A stretch of DNA of 64,000 nucleotides, taken from the NCBI RefSeq assembly GCF_000349325.1, contig NC_020504.1, positions 2,452,053 through 2,516,052 of the forward strand, given 5' to 3'. The stretch comes from Streptomyces davaonensis JCM 4913 (GTDB taxonomy: Bacteria; Actinomycetota; Actinomycetes; Streptomycetales; Streptomycetaceae). A program made the translations under genes and the position numbers. Each line of letters opens with the position of its first letter. Within the stretch, counting starts at the first letter, position 1. Below the pieces are notes generated by a model. That model saw only the letters and a program-made list of their open reading frames with translations, was not told where the DNA came from and did no database searches. Below, piece by piece: positions 15,529 to 23,676 of this stretch.

Positions 15529-17242
15529 CCTGACCGTCCTCAGGGTGCCCCGGCCGGGCCTGTCCCGGCCGGGGCACCCGCACGTCAAGGCCCGTCTCGG
15601 TGCCGTCGTCCCAGGTCACATGCAGTTCCGTGCCCGTCACGACGACCGACACCAGCTCCGCCAGCGGGCGGGGATCCGGCTCCGCGGTGAGCCGGGCCAG
15701 GGCGACGAAGAGGGTGGCGTCCGCTCCGGTGACTCCGGTGAGCGCGTCGTCGAGGCCGACGACCGGCCGCAGTTCGGCCCGTACGCCGTCCGGCGCCGCC
15801 CACCCGGTCACCCGCACCGGCGTCCCCGCCTCCGCCCCCGCCACCAGATACGCCCGCACCTCCACCGCGCCGCGCACCAGCACCGCGCTCGTCACGCTCG
15901 CGCCCGAGGAAACCGTGTGCCGTGAGGCCGCCCAGCCGTCGCCCACGCCCAGGGGTTCGATGCCGGTACGGCTCGGGTCGCCGGCGATGAAGATGCTGTT
16001 GTCGCACGAGGGTGACGGGGAGGGCCCCGTCGCCGTGGAGTACGCGAGCCGCGAGTAGTACGGGTCGTAGTCGACATGCTCGCTGCCGTGGTTGTGGAGG
16101 CGGACCAGGCCGTCGGAAGTCGTGGACTGGAGGAGCCAGTTGGGCGGGGTGATGGGGTACGCCCAGTCCGGGCCGTCCTCCGCAGGGCTCGGTTCCTCCC
16201 GTGCCGTCCAGACCTCGTGCTCCGGTGGGAGGAGCAGGCCCAGGAAGCCCTTGCTGGCCCAGTACGGCGACGCCGGGCCCGAATAGTCCTGGAGCACCGC
16301 GGAGTTCGGGCCGTGCCAGCCCAGGGTGAGCAGGCCACGGTCGTCCACCGCGCCGCGCTCCAGGAAGTAGCGCAGGGCTCCGGACGCCAGGCGTCGGGTC
16401 TGGCCCGGGGGAAGGGGAGAGTGGCCAGTCAGGGCGCCCAGCCACAATGGGGCCGTGGTCGCGAAGCGGTACGTCAGGGAGCGGCCCTGGTGCATCGGGG
16501 CGCCGTCGGCGGCGAACAGGTGGGCGTAGTCCGTCAGATGGCGGGAGAGCCTGCCGCCGTACAGGTCCAGCAGCTCCGCATCCTCCGCCAGCCACGCGTG
16601 CAGCATCGGGTAGAGATGCATCGCCCAGCCGTTGTAGTAGTCGAACTTGCGGCCGTCGCCATCGGTGTACCAGCCGTCCCCCAGGTACCACTGCTCGATG
16701 CGTTCCAGGCCCCGGTCGATCGCCTTCGCCGACGCCTCCGGCTCATGGCCGATCGACTGGAGGAAGCCGCCCACCGTCACCGGGAACAACTCCCAGTTGC
16801 ACGGCCAGGGTTCGGCCGTCAGCGCGTCAGCCAGCCACTGCGCCGCCCGCTGTTGCACGCCGTCGTCCAGGCGGTCCCACAGCAGGGGGCGCGTCAGGCG
16901 CAGGGCCAGGGCGACGGAGGCCGCCTCCACCAGGGGCTGGCTGCGGTGCTGGATCCGGGGCCAGGCGCCGGACGCACCTGCCGCCAGTCCGTCGGCGTAG
17001 CGCTCCAGCGCCGTCTCGTCCTTACGGAACGCGGCCAGCAGGAGCGTACGGGCGTAGCCCTCCAGGCCGTCGGAGAGGCGGCCGGAGAAGCTATGGCGGT
17101 CGCCGGGGAGGTGGTAGAGGGCGCGGTCGGGGGTGGCGTACGGCTCCACCGCGGCGAGCAGGGCGTCGGCGGCCGCCTCCCAGTGGGCGCGGGTGTAGCC
17201 GGTGGCCGGGCTCGGTCCACGGTCGTCAAGCGGCAGGTCCAT
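15515..17242 (-). CDS. DUF2264 domain protein of the pectin cluster
   Basis: A 575-residue cytoplasmic protein (no signal) matching the DUF2264 family as I know it. An alpha-helical barrel-like N-terminal two thirds (YNGWAMHLYPMLHAWL, HQGRSLTYRFATTAPLWLGA, YWASKGFLGLLLPPEHEVW) is followed by a beta-rich C-terminal third. The fold resembles alpha/alpha-barrel glycoside hydrolases or lyases acting on oligosaccharides. The start at 17242 has GGAAGGA about 10 nt upstream. It sits downstream of a rhamnogalacturonan acetylesterase gene, separated by a hairpin, and probably processes imported pectin fragments (inference). A strong terminator stem lies inside its last 25 codons. Confidence 0.85.
   Translation of the reverse strand: MDLPLDDRGPSPATGYTRAHWEAAADALLAAVEPYATPDRALYHLPGDRHSFSGRLSDGLEGYARTLLLAAFRKDETALERYADGLAAGASGAWPRIQHRSQPLVEAASVALALRLTRPLLWDRLDDGVQQRAAQWLADALTAEPWPCNWELFPVTVGGFLQSIGHEPEASAKAIDRGLERIEQWYLGDGWYTDGDGRKFDYYNGWAMHLYPMLHAWLAEDAELLDLYGGRLSRHLTDYAHLFAADGAPMHQGRSLTYRFATTAPLWLGALTGHSPLPPGQTRRLASGALRYFLERGAVDDRGLLTLGWHGPNSAVLQDYSGPASPYWASKGFLGLLLPPEHEVWTAREEPSPAEDGPDWAYPITPPNWLLQSTTSDGLVRLHNHGSEHVDYDPYYSRLAYSTATGPSPSPSCDNSIFIAGDPSRTGIEPLGVGDGWAASRHTVSSGASVTSAVLVRGAVEVRAYLVAGAEAGTPVRVTGWAAPDGVRAELRPVVGLDDALTGVTGADATLFVALARLTAEPDPRPLAELVSVVVTGTELHVTWDDGTETGLDVRVPRPGQARPGHPEDGQVTGR
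15543..15579. terminator. 16-bp terminator hairpin inside a coding sequence
   Basis: GGGTGCCCCGGCCGGG (15543-15558) and its exact complement CCCGGCCGGGGCACCC (15564-15579) enclose a 5-nt loop. It lies 15 bp past the stop of the rightward SpaA-like gene, a classic terminator position, but entirely within the C-terminal codons of the leftward DUF2264 gene. Confidence 0.85.
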
Positions 17243-17272
17243 CAGCGACAGTTCCTTCCGGCAGTGCAGTGG

Positions 17273-17308
17273 CCTGGGGCGCCCCGGTTCCGGTCGGGAC
17301 GCCCCAGG
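17273..17308. terminator. hairpin after the acetylesterase gene
   Basis: CCTGGGGCG (17273-17281) and CGCCCCAGG (17300-17308) form a 9-bp stem, extended internally by CCC/GGG. It starts 4 nt after the leftward acetylesterase stop and lies upstream of the DUF2264 gene, so it would end or attenuate transcription between the two. Confidence 0.7.
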
Positions 17309-17311
17309 AGT

Positions 17312-18352
17312 TCATCCCACCCGTACCAGGCCCTCCGGCACCAGACCCTGTGCGATTAGTTCGTCACGGACCAGTTCCGCGTACGCCGTCGCGCCGCGCA
17401 CCGAGGTGTGGGTGCTGTCCCGTTTCTCGTTGTACAGGTACAGGGACTTGGAGCCCTCCACGCCGAGCGACTCGACCATCGCCTTCGTCCGGGCCGTCAG
17501 GTCGATCAGCGGGACCGACTTGTCGGCGGCGACCGAGCGGATGACCGCCGGGTGGTCCACGCCGAGGCCGTTGACCAGGAGCGCGGTGCCGTTGTTCAGG
17601 GTTCCGTCGGAGTTGAACCAGCGCCGCACGATCGGAGTGACGAGCACGGGCTCGCCGCCTCGCTCCCGCACCCCGGCCACCAGTGCCTCCAGGTTGGCGC
17701 GGTAGGTCGCCCCGTCCGTCGTCTTGTCGTTGTGGGCCAGCTGGATCAGTACGAGGTCACCTCGGCGGATCTGCGGCTGGACCGTGGCCCACAGTTGCGG
17801 GTTCGTGAGGTACGTGACCGTACTCTCGCCGGAGTCCGCGTAGTTGGCGACCGAGAGGCCCTTCCGCAGATACTGCGGCAGCTGCTGGCCCCAGCCGGTG
17901 TACGGGTCGCCCGGCTGGTCGCAGACCGTGGAGTCGCCGATCAGAAAGATCTGCCGGGCGTGCCGGGCGGGGGTCACCCGGATGTCGGCGAGCGCGGGCG
18001 CCGAGCCGCCGATCGTCAGGTCCAGGCCGGGAGTTCCGGCGGCGCCGGTCGGTTCGCCCTCGGGGGTGCGGACGTTCACGGTGAAGCTGCGGGCGACGCG
18101 CTCTCCGGCGGGAGTGGTCTTCTCGGGGAGCAGGGCGCGCCTCGTCTCGCCGGTCACGGACGTGCTCGACGCCGCGTCACCGCCCAGCAGCACCTTCACG
18201 TCGTACGTGCCGGGCGGGACGTCGAAGTGGCAGGCCTCGGCGGTGCAGTCGGCGAGGCCCCCGGCCGGTCCGGCGGCTGCCTGCGCGGGTGCGGCGCTCA
18301 AACCCGCGCCCAGCGTCACCGCCACCAGCACCCCGATAGTGAAACGTCTCAC
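17312..18352 (-). CDS. secreted rhamnogalacturonan acetylesterase (SGNH/GDSL, CE12-like)
   Basis: A 346-residue secreted esterase. The start is GTG 18352 with GGAGGAGG 5 nt upstream. Signal peptide spans about 1-27. A beta-rich N-terminal module (about 30-130: CHFDVPPGTYDVKVLLGG) precedes the SGNH catalytic domain. The latter has block I with the nucleophile Ser in IFLIGDSTVCD, block II Gly in YADSGEST, block III Asn in LAHND and block V in DSTHTSVRGA, with His preceded by Asp two residues earlier. Such enzymes remove acetyl groups from rhamnogalacturonan I, exposing it to the PL4 lyase encoded divergently. A LacI-type operator candidate lies about 55 bp upstream. Confidence 0.88.
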   Translation of the reverse strand: MRRFTIGVLVAVTLGAGLSAAPAQAAAGPAGGLADCTAEACHFDVPPGTYDVKVLLGGDAASSTSVTGETRRALLPEKTTPAGERVARSFTVNVRTPEGEPTGAAGTPGLDLTIGGSAPALADIRVTPARHARQIFLIGDSTVCDQPGDPYTGWGQQLPQYLRKGLSVANYADSGESTVTYLTNPQLWATVQPQIRRGDLVLIQLAHNDKTTDGATYRANLEALVAGVRERGGEPVLVTPIVRRWFNSDGTLNNGTALLVNGLGVDHPAVIRSVAADKSVPLIDLTARTKAMVESLGVEGSKSLYLYNEKRDSTHTSVRGATAYAELVRDELIAQGLVPEGLVRVG

Positions 18353-18404
18353 TCGCGCCTCCTCCGTCACGGCGACCAGTCCTGGCGCTGGACCGTACCG
18401 CTCT

Positions 18405-18420
18405 CCACAAGCGCTTTCTA
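18405..18420 (-). promoter_or_regulatory. LacI-type operator candidate upstream of the acetylesterase
   Basis: Read on the minus strand the site is TAGAAAGCGCTTGTGG. Its core AAGCGCTT is a perfect palindrome, and the TAGAA flank matches the sites at 32955-32970 and 34067-34082. It lies about 55 bp upstream of the acetylesterase start. Confidence 0.5.
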
Positions 18421-18460
18421 GACCCTGGCCTGAATTCGCAGGTTCACCAACATCCAAGCG

Positions 18461-18480
18461 GCGAAAGCCCTTTCGCGAAA
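18461..18480. promoter_or_regulatory. CGAAA/TTTCG palindromes upstream of the PL4 lyase
   Basis: GCGAAAGCCCTTTCGC (18461-18476) is a palindrome with 7-bp arms and a 2-bp centre, and it overlaps a second one, TTTCGCGAAA (18471-18480). CGAAA-N-TTTCG elements are known upstream of streptomycete xylanase genes. Here they may control the lyase or both divergent genes. The binding protein is unknown. Confidence 0.5.
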
Positions 18481-18541
18481 TCGAGTCAACTGTCAACCTC
18501 GGTCACACCCGCACCCCCCACACCTCCCGAAGGAGGCACCC

Positions 18542-20224
18542 ATGACTCCCCCCACCCCCATGCCCGCTCCCGGACCGGTCGGCCGCCGCGCCTTCGTCCT
18601 CGGCGCCGCGGCAGCGGCGGGAACCGCGGCCCTGGCCGGCACGGCCTCCGCCGCCGCCTTCGGCTGGAGAGACGACGGCTCGAACTACGTCATCGACACC
18701 GGGGCCAACCTGGTCTTCAAGGTCCGCAAGTCCAACGGCGACCTGTCCTCGCTGGTCTACCGGGGCGTGGAGTGCCAGGGCTACGGCGGCATGAACTCGC
18801 ACATCGAGTCCGGCCTCGGCTCCTCCACCGTCACCATCACCCAGTCCGGCCCGACGATCCTGGTCTCCGTCACCTACGGCACGCTGAGGCACTACTACGC
18901 GGCCCGCAGCGGCGAGAACAACATCTACGTGTGGACCAACAAGGCCGACACGTCCGTGTCGGCGACCCGCTTCATCCTGCGCGTCAAGGCAGGGCTGTTC
19001 CTCAACGACGAGCCCGATTCCTACACTTACGCGCCCACCGCCATCGAGGCCTCCGACGTCTTCGCGAAGTCCGACGGCCAGACCCGCTCCAAGCACTACT
19101 CCAAGCTGCGGGTGATGGACTACGACTACGTCGGCTGGTCGGCCGGCGGTGTCGGGCTGTGGATCGTGCGCAGCAATCACGAGAAGGCCTCCGGCGGGCC
19201 CTTCTACCGCTCCCTCCTGCGCCACCAGAGCGCGGACGGCGGCGGCCTGTACGAGATCCTGTACTACGGACAGAACCAGACCGAGGCCCAGCGCTTCGGC
19301 CTCCAGGGCCCGTACGTCATCGCCCTCACCGACGGCGGCGCGCCCTCCTCCGCCCTCTTCCCGGGCACCCTCACCACCTCCTGGGCGGACTCGCTCGGCC
19401 TGTCGGGCTACGTCGGCGCGAGCGGCCGGGGCCGGGTCGCCGGGGTCGGCATCAGCGGGCGGAACACGGCGTACGCCTATACGGTGGGCCTCGCCAACTC
19501 GGCTGCCCAGTACTGGGGTTCGGCGCGCGCCTCGGACGGCTGGTTCTCCATCTCCGGAGTGCTGCCGGGGACGTACACGCTGACCGTCTTCAAGGACGAA
19601 CTCGCCGTGCACACCGGCTCGGTGACGGTCACTGCGGGTGCGGCGACCACCCTGAACACGATCGCGATCCCCTCCTCCAACGACCCCTCCAACGCGAGCG
19701 CGATCTGGCGGATCGGCGACTGGAACGGCACGCCCAGAGGGTTCAAGAACGCCGATCTGATGACGTACGCCCATCCCTCCGACGTCCGGGCCGCCGCCTG
19801 GACAGGAAATGTGGTGATCGGCAGCGGGAGCGAGACCACCGCCTTCCCCTGCTACCTCTGGAAGGACGTCAACAGCGGGATCGTCGTGTACTTCCGGCTC
19901 ACCGCCGCGCAGGCCGCCGCCGCGCACACCCTGCGCATCGGCGTGACGACGGCCTACGCCAACGGCCGCCCGCAGGTCGTCGTCAACGACACCTGGACGT
20001 CCGCCATCCCCTCCCCGCCCACCCAGCCGAACACCCGGTCGCTGACCAACGGCTCCTATCGCGGCAACAACCACACCTTCACCTACAGCGTCCCGGCGTC
20101 CGCCTGGCTGACGGACACCGGCGCCTACAACACCCTGCGGATCAACGTGGTGAGCGGTTCGGGGACGACGTCCTACCTCAGCGCCGGCACCTCGATCGAC
20201 GCGATCGACCTGCTGTCCTCCTGA
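18542..20224 (+). CDS. rhamnogalacturonan lyase, polysaccharide lyase family 4
   Basis: A 560-residue secreted lyase. A Tat-type signal (GRRAFVLGAAAAAGTAAL) occupies residues 15-40. The large N-terminal catalytic beta-sandwich (about 42-290) includes DTGANLVFKVRKSNGDLSSL and the invariant-looking YRGVECQGYG. A short FnIII-like module (about 295-375: GVLPGTYTLTVFKDE) and a C-terminal CBM-like domain (about 385-560: WRIGDWNGTPRGFKNADL) complete the three-domain PL4 plan. It cleaves the backbone of rhamnogalacturonan I by beta-elimination outside the cell. AAGGAGG lies 6 nt before the ATG. It is divergent from the acetylesterase, its natural partner. Confidence 0.9.
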   Translation: MTPPTPMPAPGPVGRRAFVLGAAAAAGTAALAGTASAAAFGWRDDGSNYVIDTGANLVFKVRKSNGDLSSLVYRGVECQGYGGMNSHIESGLGSSTVTITQSGPTILVSVTYGTLRHYYAARSGENNIYVWTNKADTSVSATRFILRVKAGLFLNDEPDSYTYAPTAIEASDVFAKSDGQTRSKHYSKLRVMDYDYVGWSAGGVGLWIVRSNHEKASGGPFYRSLLRHQSADGGGLYEILYYGQNQTEAQRFGLQGPYVIALTDGGAPSSALFPGTLTTSWADSLGLSGYVGASGRGRVAGVGISGRNTAYAYTVGLANSAAQYWGSARASDGWFSISGVLPGTYTLTVFKDELAVHTGSVTVTAGAATTLNTIAIPSSNDPSNASAIWRIGDWNGTPRGFKNADLMTYAHPSDVRAAAWTGNVVIGSGSETTAFPCYLWKDVNSGIVVYFRLTAAQAAAAHTLRIGVTTAYANGRPQVVVNDTWTSAIPSPPTQPNTRSLTNGSYRGNNHTFTYSVPASAWLTDTGAYNTLRINVVSGSGTTSYLSAGTSIDAIDLLSS

Positions 20225-20242
20225 GCCCGATCCCGGGACGGG

Positions 20243-21655
20243 TCAACTCCCGCGCGTCCACTGCTGGTTCGTGCCTCCGTTGCACGTGTACGTGATGATC
20301 GCGGCGGCGTTGGCGGTGGACGCGCCGTTCACGTCGAGGCACTCGCCGCTCGCGCGGGAGACGACGTTGACGTAGGAGCCGGTGGTGGTCACCGACCACT
20401 GCTGGCTCGTGGCCGAGGCGCTGCACTTCTCCTGGGTGACCGTGCTCGCGTTCTCCTGGACGCACAGGGAGCTGTGCCGCGTCATCAGCTGGTAGTAGCC
20501 GCCGCTGACCGGCTTGAACCAGTACTTCTGGTTGTTGCCGCCGTTGCAGTCGTACTGCTTGATCTGGGCGCCCTGCCACTGCGACTGGCTGGTCACATCG
20601 GCGCACTTGGCGGAGTGCCGGGCGATCAGCGTGTTGTACGTGGCGCTGGTGCCGCTGACCGCTCCGGTGGCCGTGTCGATCGTGACCTCCGGTGTCCAGG
20701 ACATGGACATCGTGGTGGAGCTGGGGAAGGTCAGCGGCAGCCACACATAGCGGGAGTCGTTGACGGTGCCGCCGAAGGAGTTGCCCCAGCGGTCGCCGAG
20801 GTAGAGGTAGGAGGTGGCCGAACTCCCCTGCACGGGAAGGACGTACGCGGTCTGGGAGCCGTAGGTCGTGGAGTCGCCGATGTTGGTCATGGCGGTCCAG
20901 GGGCCGGCGAGGGAGGTCGCGGTGGCGTACTGCTGCTGGTTGGGGTTCCAGCCGGTGGCGCCCGAGGTGAGCATGAAGTAGACGCCGCCCCGCTTGAACA
21001 GCGCGGGTGCCTCGCGGTGGCCGCCGTGCCAGGGGTCGGCGACCAGGGCGGCGATGCCGGTGTAGTCGGCGGTCAGCCGGTAGATGTGCAGGTCGTAGTT
21101 CTCGCGGGCGGCCGAGACCATGTAGCCGGTGCCGTCGGTGTCGACGTAGACCGTGATGTCCCGGGACATGTGCTGGCCGAGCGGGCGGAAGCTGCCCTGC
21201 CAGGTGTAGTCGCCGTCCACGGTGTCGGAGACGGCGACCGCGGCGCGCGCCTCGCTGTAGTCGACGCCGTTCTCCTTGTGCATCCACATCACGAACTTGC
21301 CGGTGGCCGCGTTGTACATGACCTTGGGCCGCTCGATGTTGGCGGTGGCCAGCTCCGGATCGCCGGCCTCGGTCAGGACGTGGTTGCGGAACTCCCAGTT
21401 CTTCAGGTCGGTGGAGCGGTAGGCGTCGACGTACCGGAAGGTGTTGTCGGCGTTGCGGTTCTCGCCGAACCAGTAGTAGTAGGCGCCGACCTTGATGACT
21501 CCGCCGCCGTGCGCGTGCACGGGGTTGCCCGAAGTGTCCGTGAACTGGGTGCCGTTGGTGACGGTCTGGGGCGCCGCCTGTGCGGGCCCGGCGGTGACCA
21601 GGGCGCCGGCCAGCGCCAGGCAGAGGGCGAGCAGGATCGCGTACGCACGTCTCAT
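20243..21655 (-). CDS. secreted GH43 enzyme, galactan 1,3-beta-galactosidase-like, with CBM13
   Basis: A 470-residue secreted protein with a Sec signal (about 1-27). A GH43 five-bladed propeller covers about 28-330, and a ricin-type CBM13 the last 130 residues with three Q-x-W repeats (NQKYWF, SQQWSV, NQQWTR). The opening GNPVHAHGGGVIKVGAYYYWFGE is characteristic of the exo-beta-1,3-galactanase subgroup, which lacks the usual Asp base of GH43. It would trim the beta-1,3-galactan backbone of arabinogalactan. ATG 21655 follows the stop of the upstream GH43 gene by 1 nt, with AAGGAG about 11 nt upstream, so the two form an operon. The subfamily is assigned from memory of motifs. Confidence 0.82.
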   Translation of the reverse strand: MRRAYAILLALCLALAGALVTAGPAQAAPQTVTNGTQFTDTSGNPVHAHGGGVIKVGAYYYWFGENRNADNTFRYVDAYRSTDLKNWEFRNHVLTEAGDPELATANIERPKVMYNAATGKFVMWMHKENGVDYSEARAAVAVSDTVDGDYTWQGSFRPLGQHMSRDITVYVDTDGTGYMVSAARENYDLHIYRLTADYTGIAALVADPWHGGHREAPALFKRGGVYFMLTSGATGWNPNQQQYATATSLAGPWTAMTNIGDSTTYGSQTAYVLPVQGSSATSYLYLGDRWGNSFGGTVNDSRYVWLPLTFPSSTTMSMSWTPEVTIDTATGAVSGTSATYNTLIARHSAKCADVTSQSQWQGAQIKQYDCNGGNNQKYWFKPVSGGYYQLMTRHSSLCVQENASTVTQEKCSASATSQQWSVTTTGSYVNVVSRASGECLDVNGASTANAAAIITYTCNGGTNQQWTRGS

Positions 21656-21656
21656 C

Positions 21657-22736
21657 TCACGCACTCTCCTTGACGGTGTCGGCCACCGGGACGCCGAAGT
21701 CGGGCGTGCCGTCGGGGTTCCAGCCGAGGGTCTGGACACGGGTGTGCCGGTTGGGGTCGTTCAGCGGGTCGCCGACTATCTCCTTGTACGGGCGGGCGTG
21801 GTAGACGAGGACGTCGGTACGGCCGTCCTCGGCGACGGTGAAGCTGTTGTGGCCGGGGCCGTACTGCCGGGTGGTGTCGTTGCTGGTGAAGACCGGGGCC
21901 GGGGACTTGGTCCAGTTCGCCGGGTTCATCAGGTCGGCGTCGGCGTCGATGGTGAGCAGGCCCATGCAGTAGTGCCAGTCCGTGGCGCTGGCCGAGTACG
22001 ACATGAACAGCCGTCCGTTGCGGGCGATGACCGAGGGCCCTTCGTTGACCTTGTAGCCGATGCACTCCCAGTCGAACTCCGGCGTGGACAGCCGGACTTG
22101 GGGGCCGGTCAGGGTCCACGGGTTGGCCATCCTCGACAGCCACAGCGCGGTGTTGTTGGCCATGCCGGGCTCGTGCTGCGCCCAGGCGAGATAGCGCGTG
22201 CCGCGGTGGGTGAAGGTGGTGGCGTCCAGGGAGAAGGTCTCCCACTGCGTCCTGAGCTGACCGCGCTCCACCCAAGTGCCCTTGAAGGGGTCGGGGTTGG
22301 CGTTCTCCAGCACCCAGATCCGGATGGCCCACACGTCCTCGGCGGGCGCCGCGGCGAAGTAGATGTACCACTTGCCGCCGATGCGGTGGATCTCCGGCGC
22401 CCAGATGTGGGCTCCCATGTTCCCGGTGGCGTGCTTGCGCCAGATGACGGACTCGGCGGCGGTGGCGAGGCCACCGAGGGTGCGGGAGCGGCGCAGGATG
22501 ATGCGGTCGTACTCCGGCGCGGTGGCGGTGAAGTAGTAAGTGCCGTCGGAGTGGCGGTGGATGTGCGGGTCGGCACGGTTGAGGACGAGCGGATTCACGT
22601 ACGCGGCTGCCTTCTCGGGGCTCGGGGCGGCACTGGCCACGGTGTGGGTCGCGGCGAGGGCGCCGGCGGCCACGGCGCCCTTCAGCATCAGCCGGCGACT
22701 CGGGATGTGGGGCAGGTCGTCGTCTTCGCGGCTCAT
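21657..22736 (-). CDS. secreted GH43 arabinofuranosidase-like enzyme
   Basis: A 359-residue Tat-exported GH43 enzyme (SRRLMLKGAVAAGALAATHT signal, about 13-40). The propeller starts with NRADPHIHRHSDGTYYFTATA, where Asp in RADP is the expected base. LDATTF carries the modulating Asp, and VNEGPSV the acid Glu. The sequence resembles exo-alpha-1,5-L-arabinofuranosidases acting on arabinan side chains of pectin. GAGAGG precedes ATG 22736. It is first in a two-gene operon with the galactanase-like enzyme. Four CGAA repeats upstream (22787-22824) are candidate operators. Confidence 0.85.
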   Translation of the reverse strand: MSREDDDLPHIPSRRLMLKGAVAAGALAATHTVASAAPSPEKAAAYVNPLVLNRADPHIHRHSDGTYYFTATAPEYDRIILRRSRTLGGLATAAESVIWRKHATGNMGAHIWAPEIHRIGGKWYIYFAAAPAEDVWAIRIWVLENANPDPFKGTWVERGQLRTQWETFSLDATTFTHRGTRYLAWAQHEPGMANNTALWLSRMANPWTLTGPQVRLSTPEFDWECIGYKVNEGPSVIARNGRLFMSYSASATDWHYCMGLLTIDADADLMNPANWTKSPAPVFTSNDTTRQYGPGHNSFTVAEDGRTDVLVYHARPYKEIVGDPLNDPNRHTRVQTLGWNPDGTPDFGVPVADTVKESA

Positions 22737-22786
22737 TCGGACTGCCTCTCGGGGTGGGGGTGACCTCGGGACACTCACGGATCGTT

Positions 22787-22824
22787 CGAAATCCCGAACT
22801 ATATCTGTCATTCCGAACGCCGAA
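22787..22824. promoter_or_regulatory. CGAA repeat cluster upstream of the GH43 operon
   Basis: CGAA occurs four times in 38 bp (22787, 22795, 22814, 22821). The first two are part of the inverted repeat GTTCG-N6-CGAAC (22783-22798). The region is locally AT-rich (ACTATATC) and lies 50-90 bp upstream of the GH43 start, so it is probably the promoter/operator. Confidence 0.5.
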
Positions 22825-22987
22825 AAGGTAAGGGTGTGTTACGGGGAGGTCAACGGGTCCGGCGGGACCAAACGCCCGCCGGACGGGCGGGCCGCCTCAC
22901 TCGAACGGCCATCTGCGGGCGCAGAGCGGACGGACCGCGTGATCGGCTGGGAGCACCGTCAACCCCGACCACAAGAAGGTGAGTCCC

Positions 22988-23596
22988 TTGAGACCAGCCC
23001 CGTTCCGGGCCGCCCTGGTGTCCGTCGCCCTGGCGGCGGCCACCTTGGCCGGTGCCACGACGGCCCAGGCGGTTCCACCGCCGGAACACGACTGCACGTT
23101 CGAGGGTCTGCCCCTCAACGAGATCCTCGACATCCGGGAGAGGATCATCGGCCCGCCGCCCTGCCGCGAGGCGCTGGCCGGTGAGCGCTGGGTGCGGGTC
23201 GGCCCGAGCTGGGAGACGGCGACCGGACCGGGGGACGCCGTGTATCCGGACGGGTATGTCCCCGACGAGGAGGCTCCGAGCGAGGACTTCGCGGCGAAGT
23301 TCCGGGGCGCCCGCTACGTCGTGGACCGCGGCACCCGCCAGGAGCGGACCTACGTCTTCGGCCGGGAGGTGCTGCGCACCGGCTTCGTCGGGCCGAACGG
23401 CCGCCCGTTCTCCCTCCCCGCCTCGCCCGCCTTCGCCCCGCTCAGCGTCGGCGAACACACCGTGATCACCTTCCTCAGGCTGAGCGAGGAGCACTGCGAC
23501 GGCCTCGACACGGACCCCGAGCAGAACTGCCTGCCCGAGGGTGAGTTCGCGTGGACCGGCGACACGCCGTTCGAGGTCTTCCCGCGCAGCGGCTGA
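22988..23596 (+). CDS. secreted protein of unknown function
   Basis: A roughly 202-residue exported protein with a clear Sec signal (FRAALVSVALAAATLAGATTAQA). I prefer TTG 22988 because AAGGTGAG lies about 7 nt upstream; GTG 22979 is an in-frame alternative that would sit on this site. The mature part has cysteines (HDCTFEG, PPPCREA, EEHCDGL, QNCLPEG) that could form two disulfides, and a beta-rich C-terminal half. Not recognised. A terminator hairpin follows the gene, which appears monocistronic. Confidence 0.75.
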   Translation: MRPAPFRAALVSVALAAATLAGATTAQAVPPPEHDCTFEGLPLNEILDIRERIIGPPPCREALAGERWVRVGPSWETATGPGDAVYPDGYVPDEEAPSEDFAAKFRGARYVVDRGTRQERTYVFGREVLRTGFVGPNGRPFSLPASPAFAPLSVGEHTVITFLRLSEEHCDGLDTDPEQNCLPEGEFAWTGDTPFEVFPRSG

Positions 23597-23626
23597 GAAC
23601 CGGGGACCAGGGGACCAGCTGAGGAC

Positions 23627-23656
23627 CGGGGGCCGGATTTCTGTTATCGGCCCCCG
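23627..23656 (+). terminator. hairpin terminator
   Basis: CGGGGGCCG (23627-23635) and CGGCCCCCG (23648-23656) form a 9-bp stem around a 12-nt AT-rich loop, 31 bp after the stop of the secreted-protein gene. Confidence 0.75.
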
Positions 23657-23676
23657 CCCTCGCCCGTCCCCAAGAC

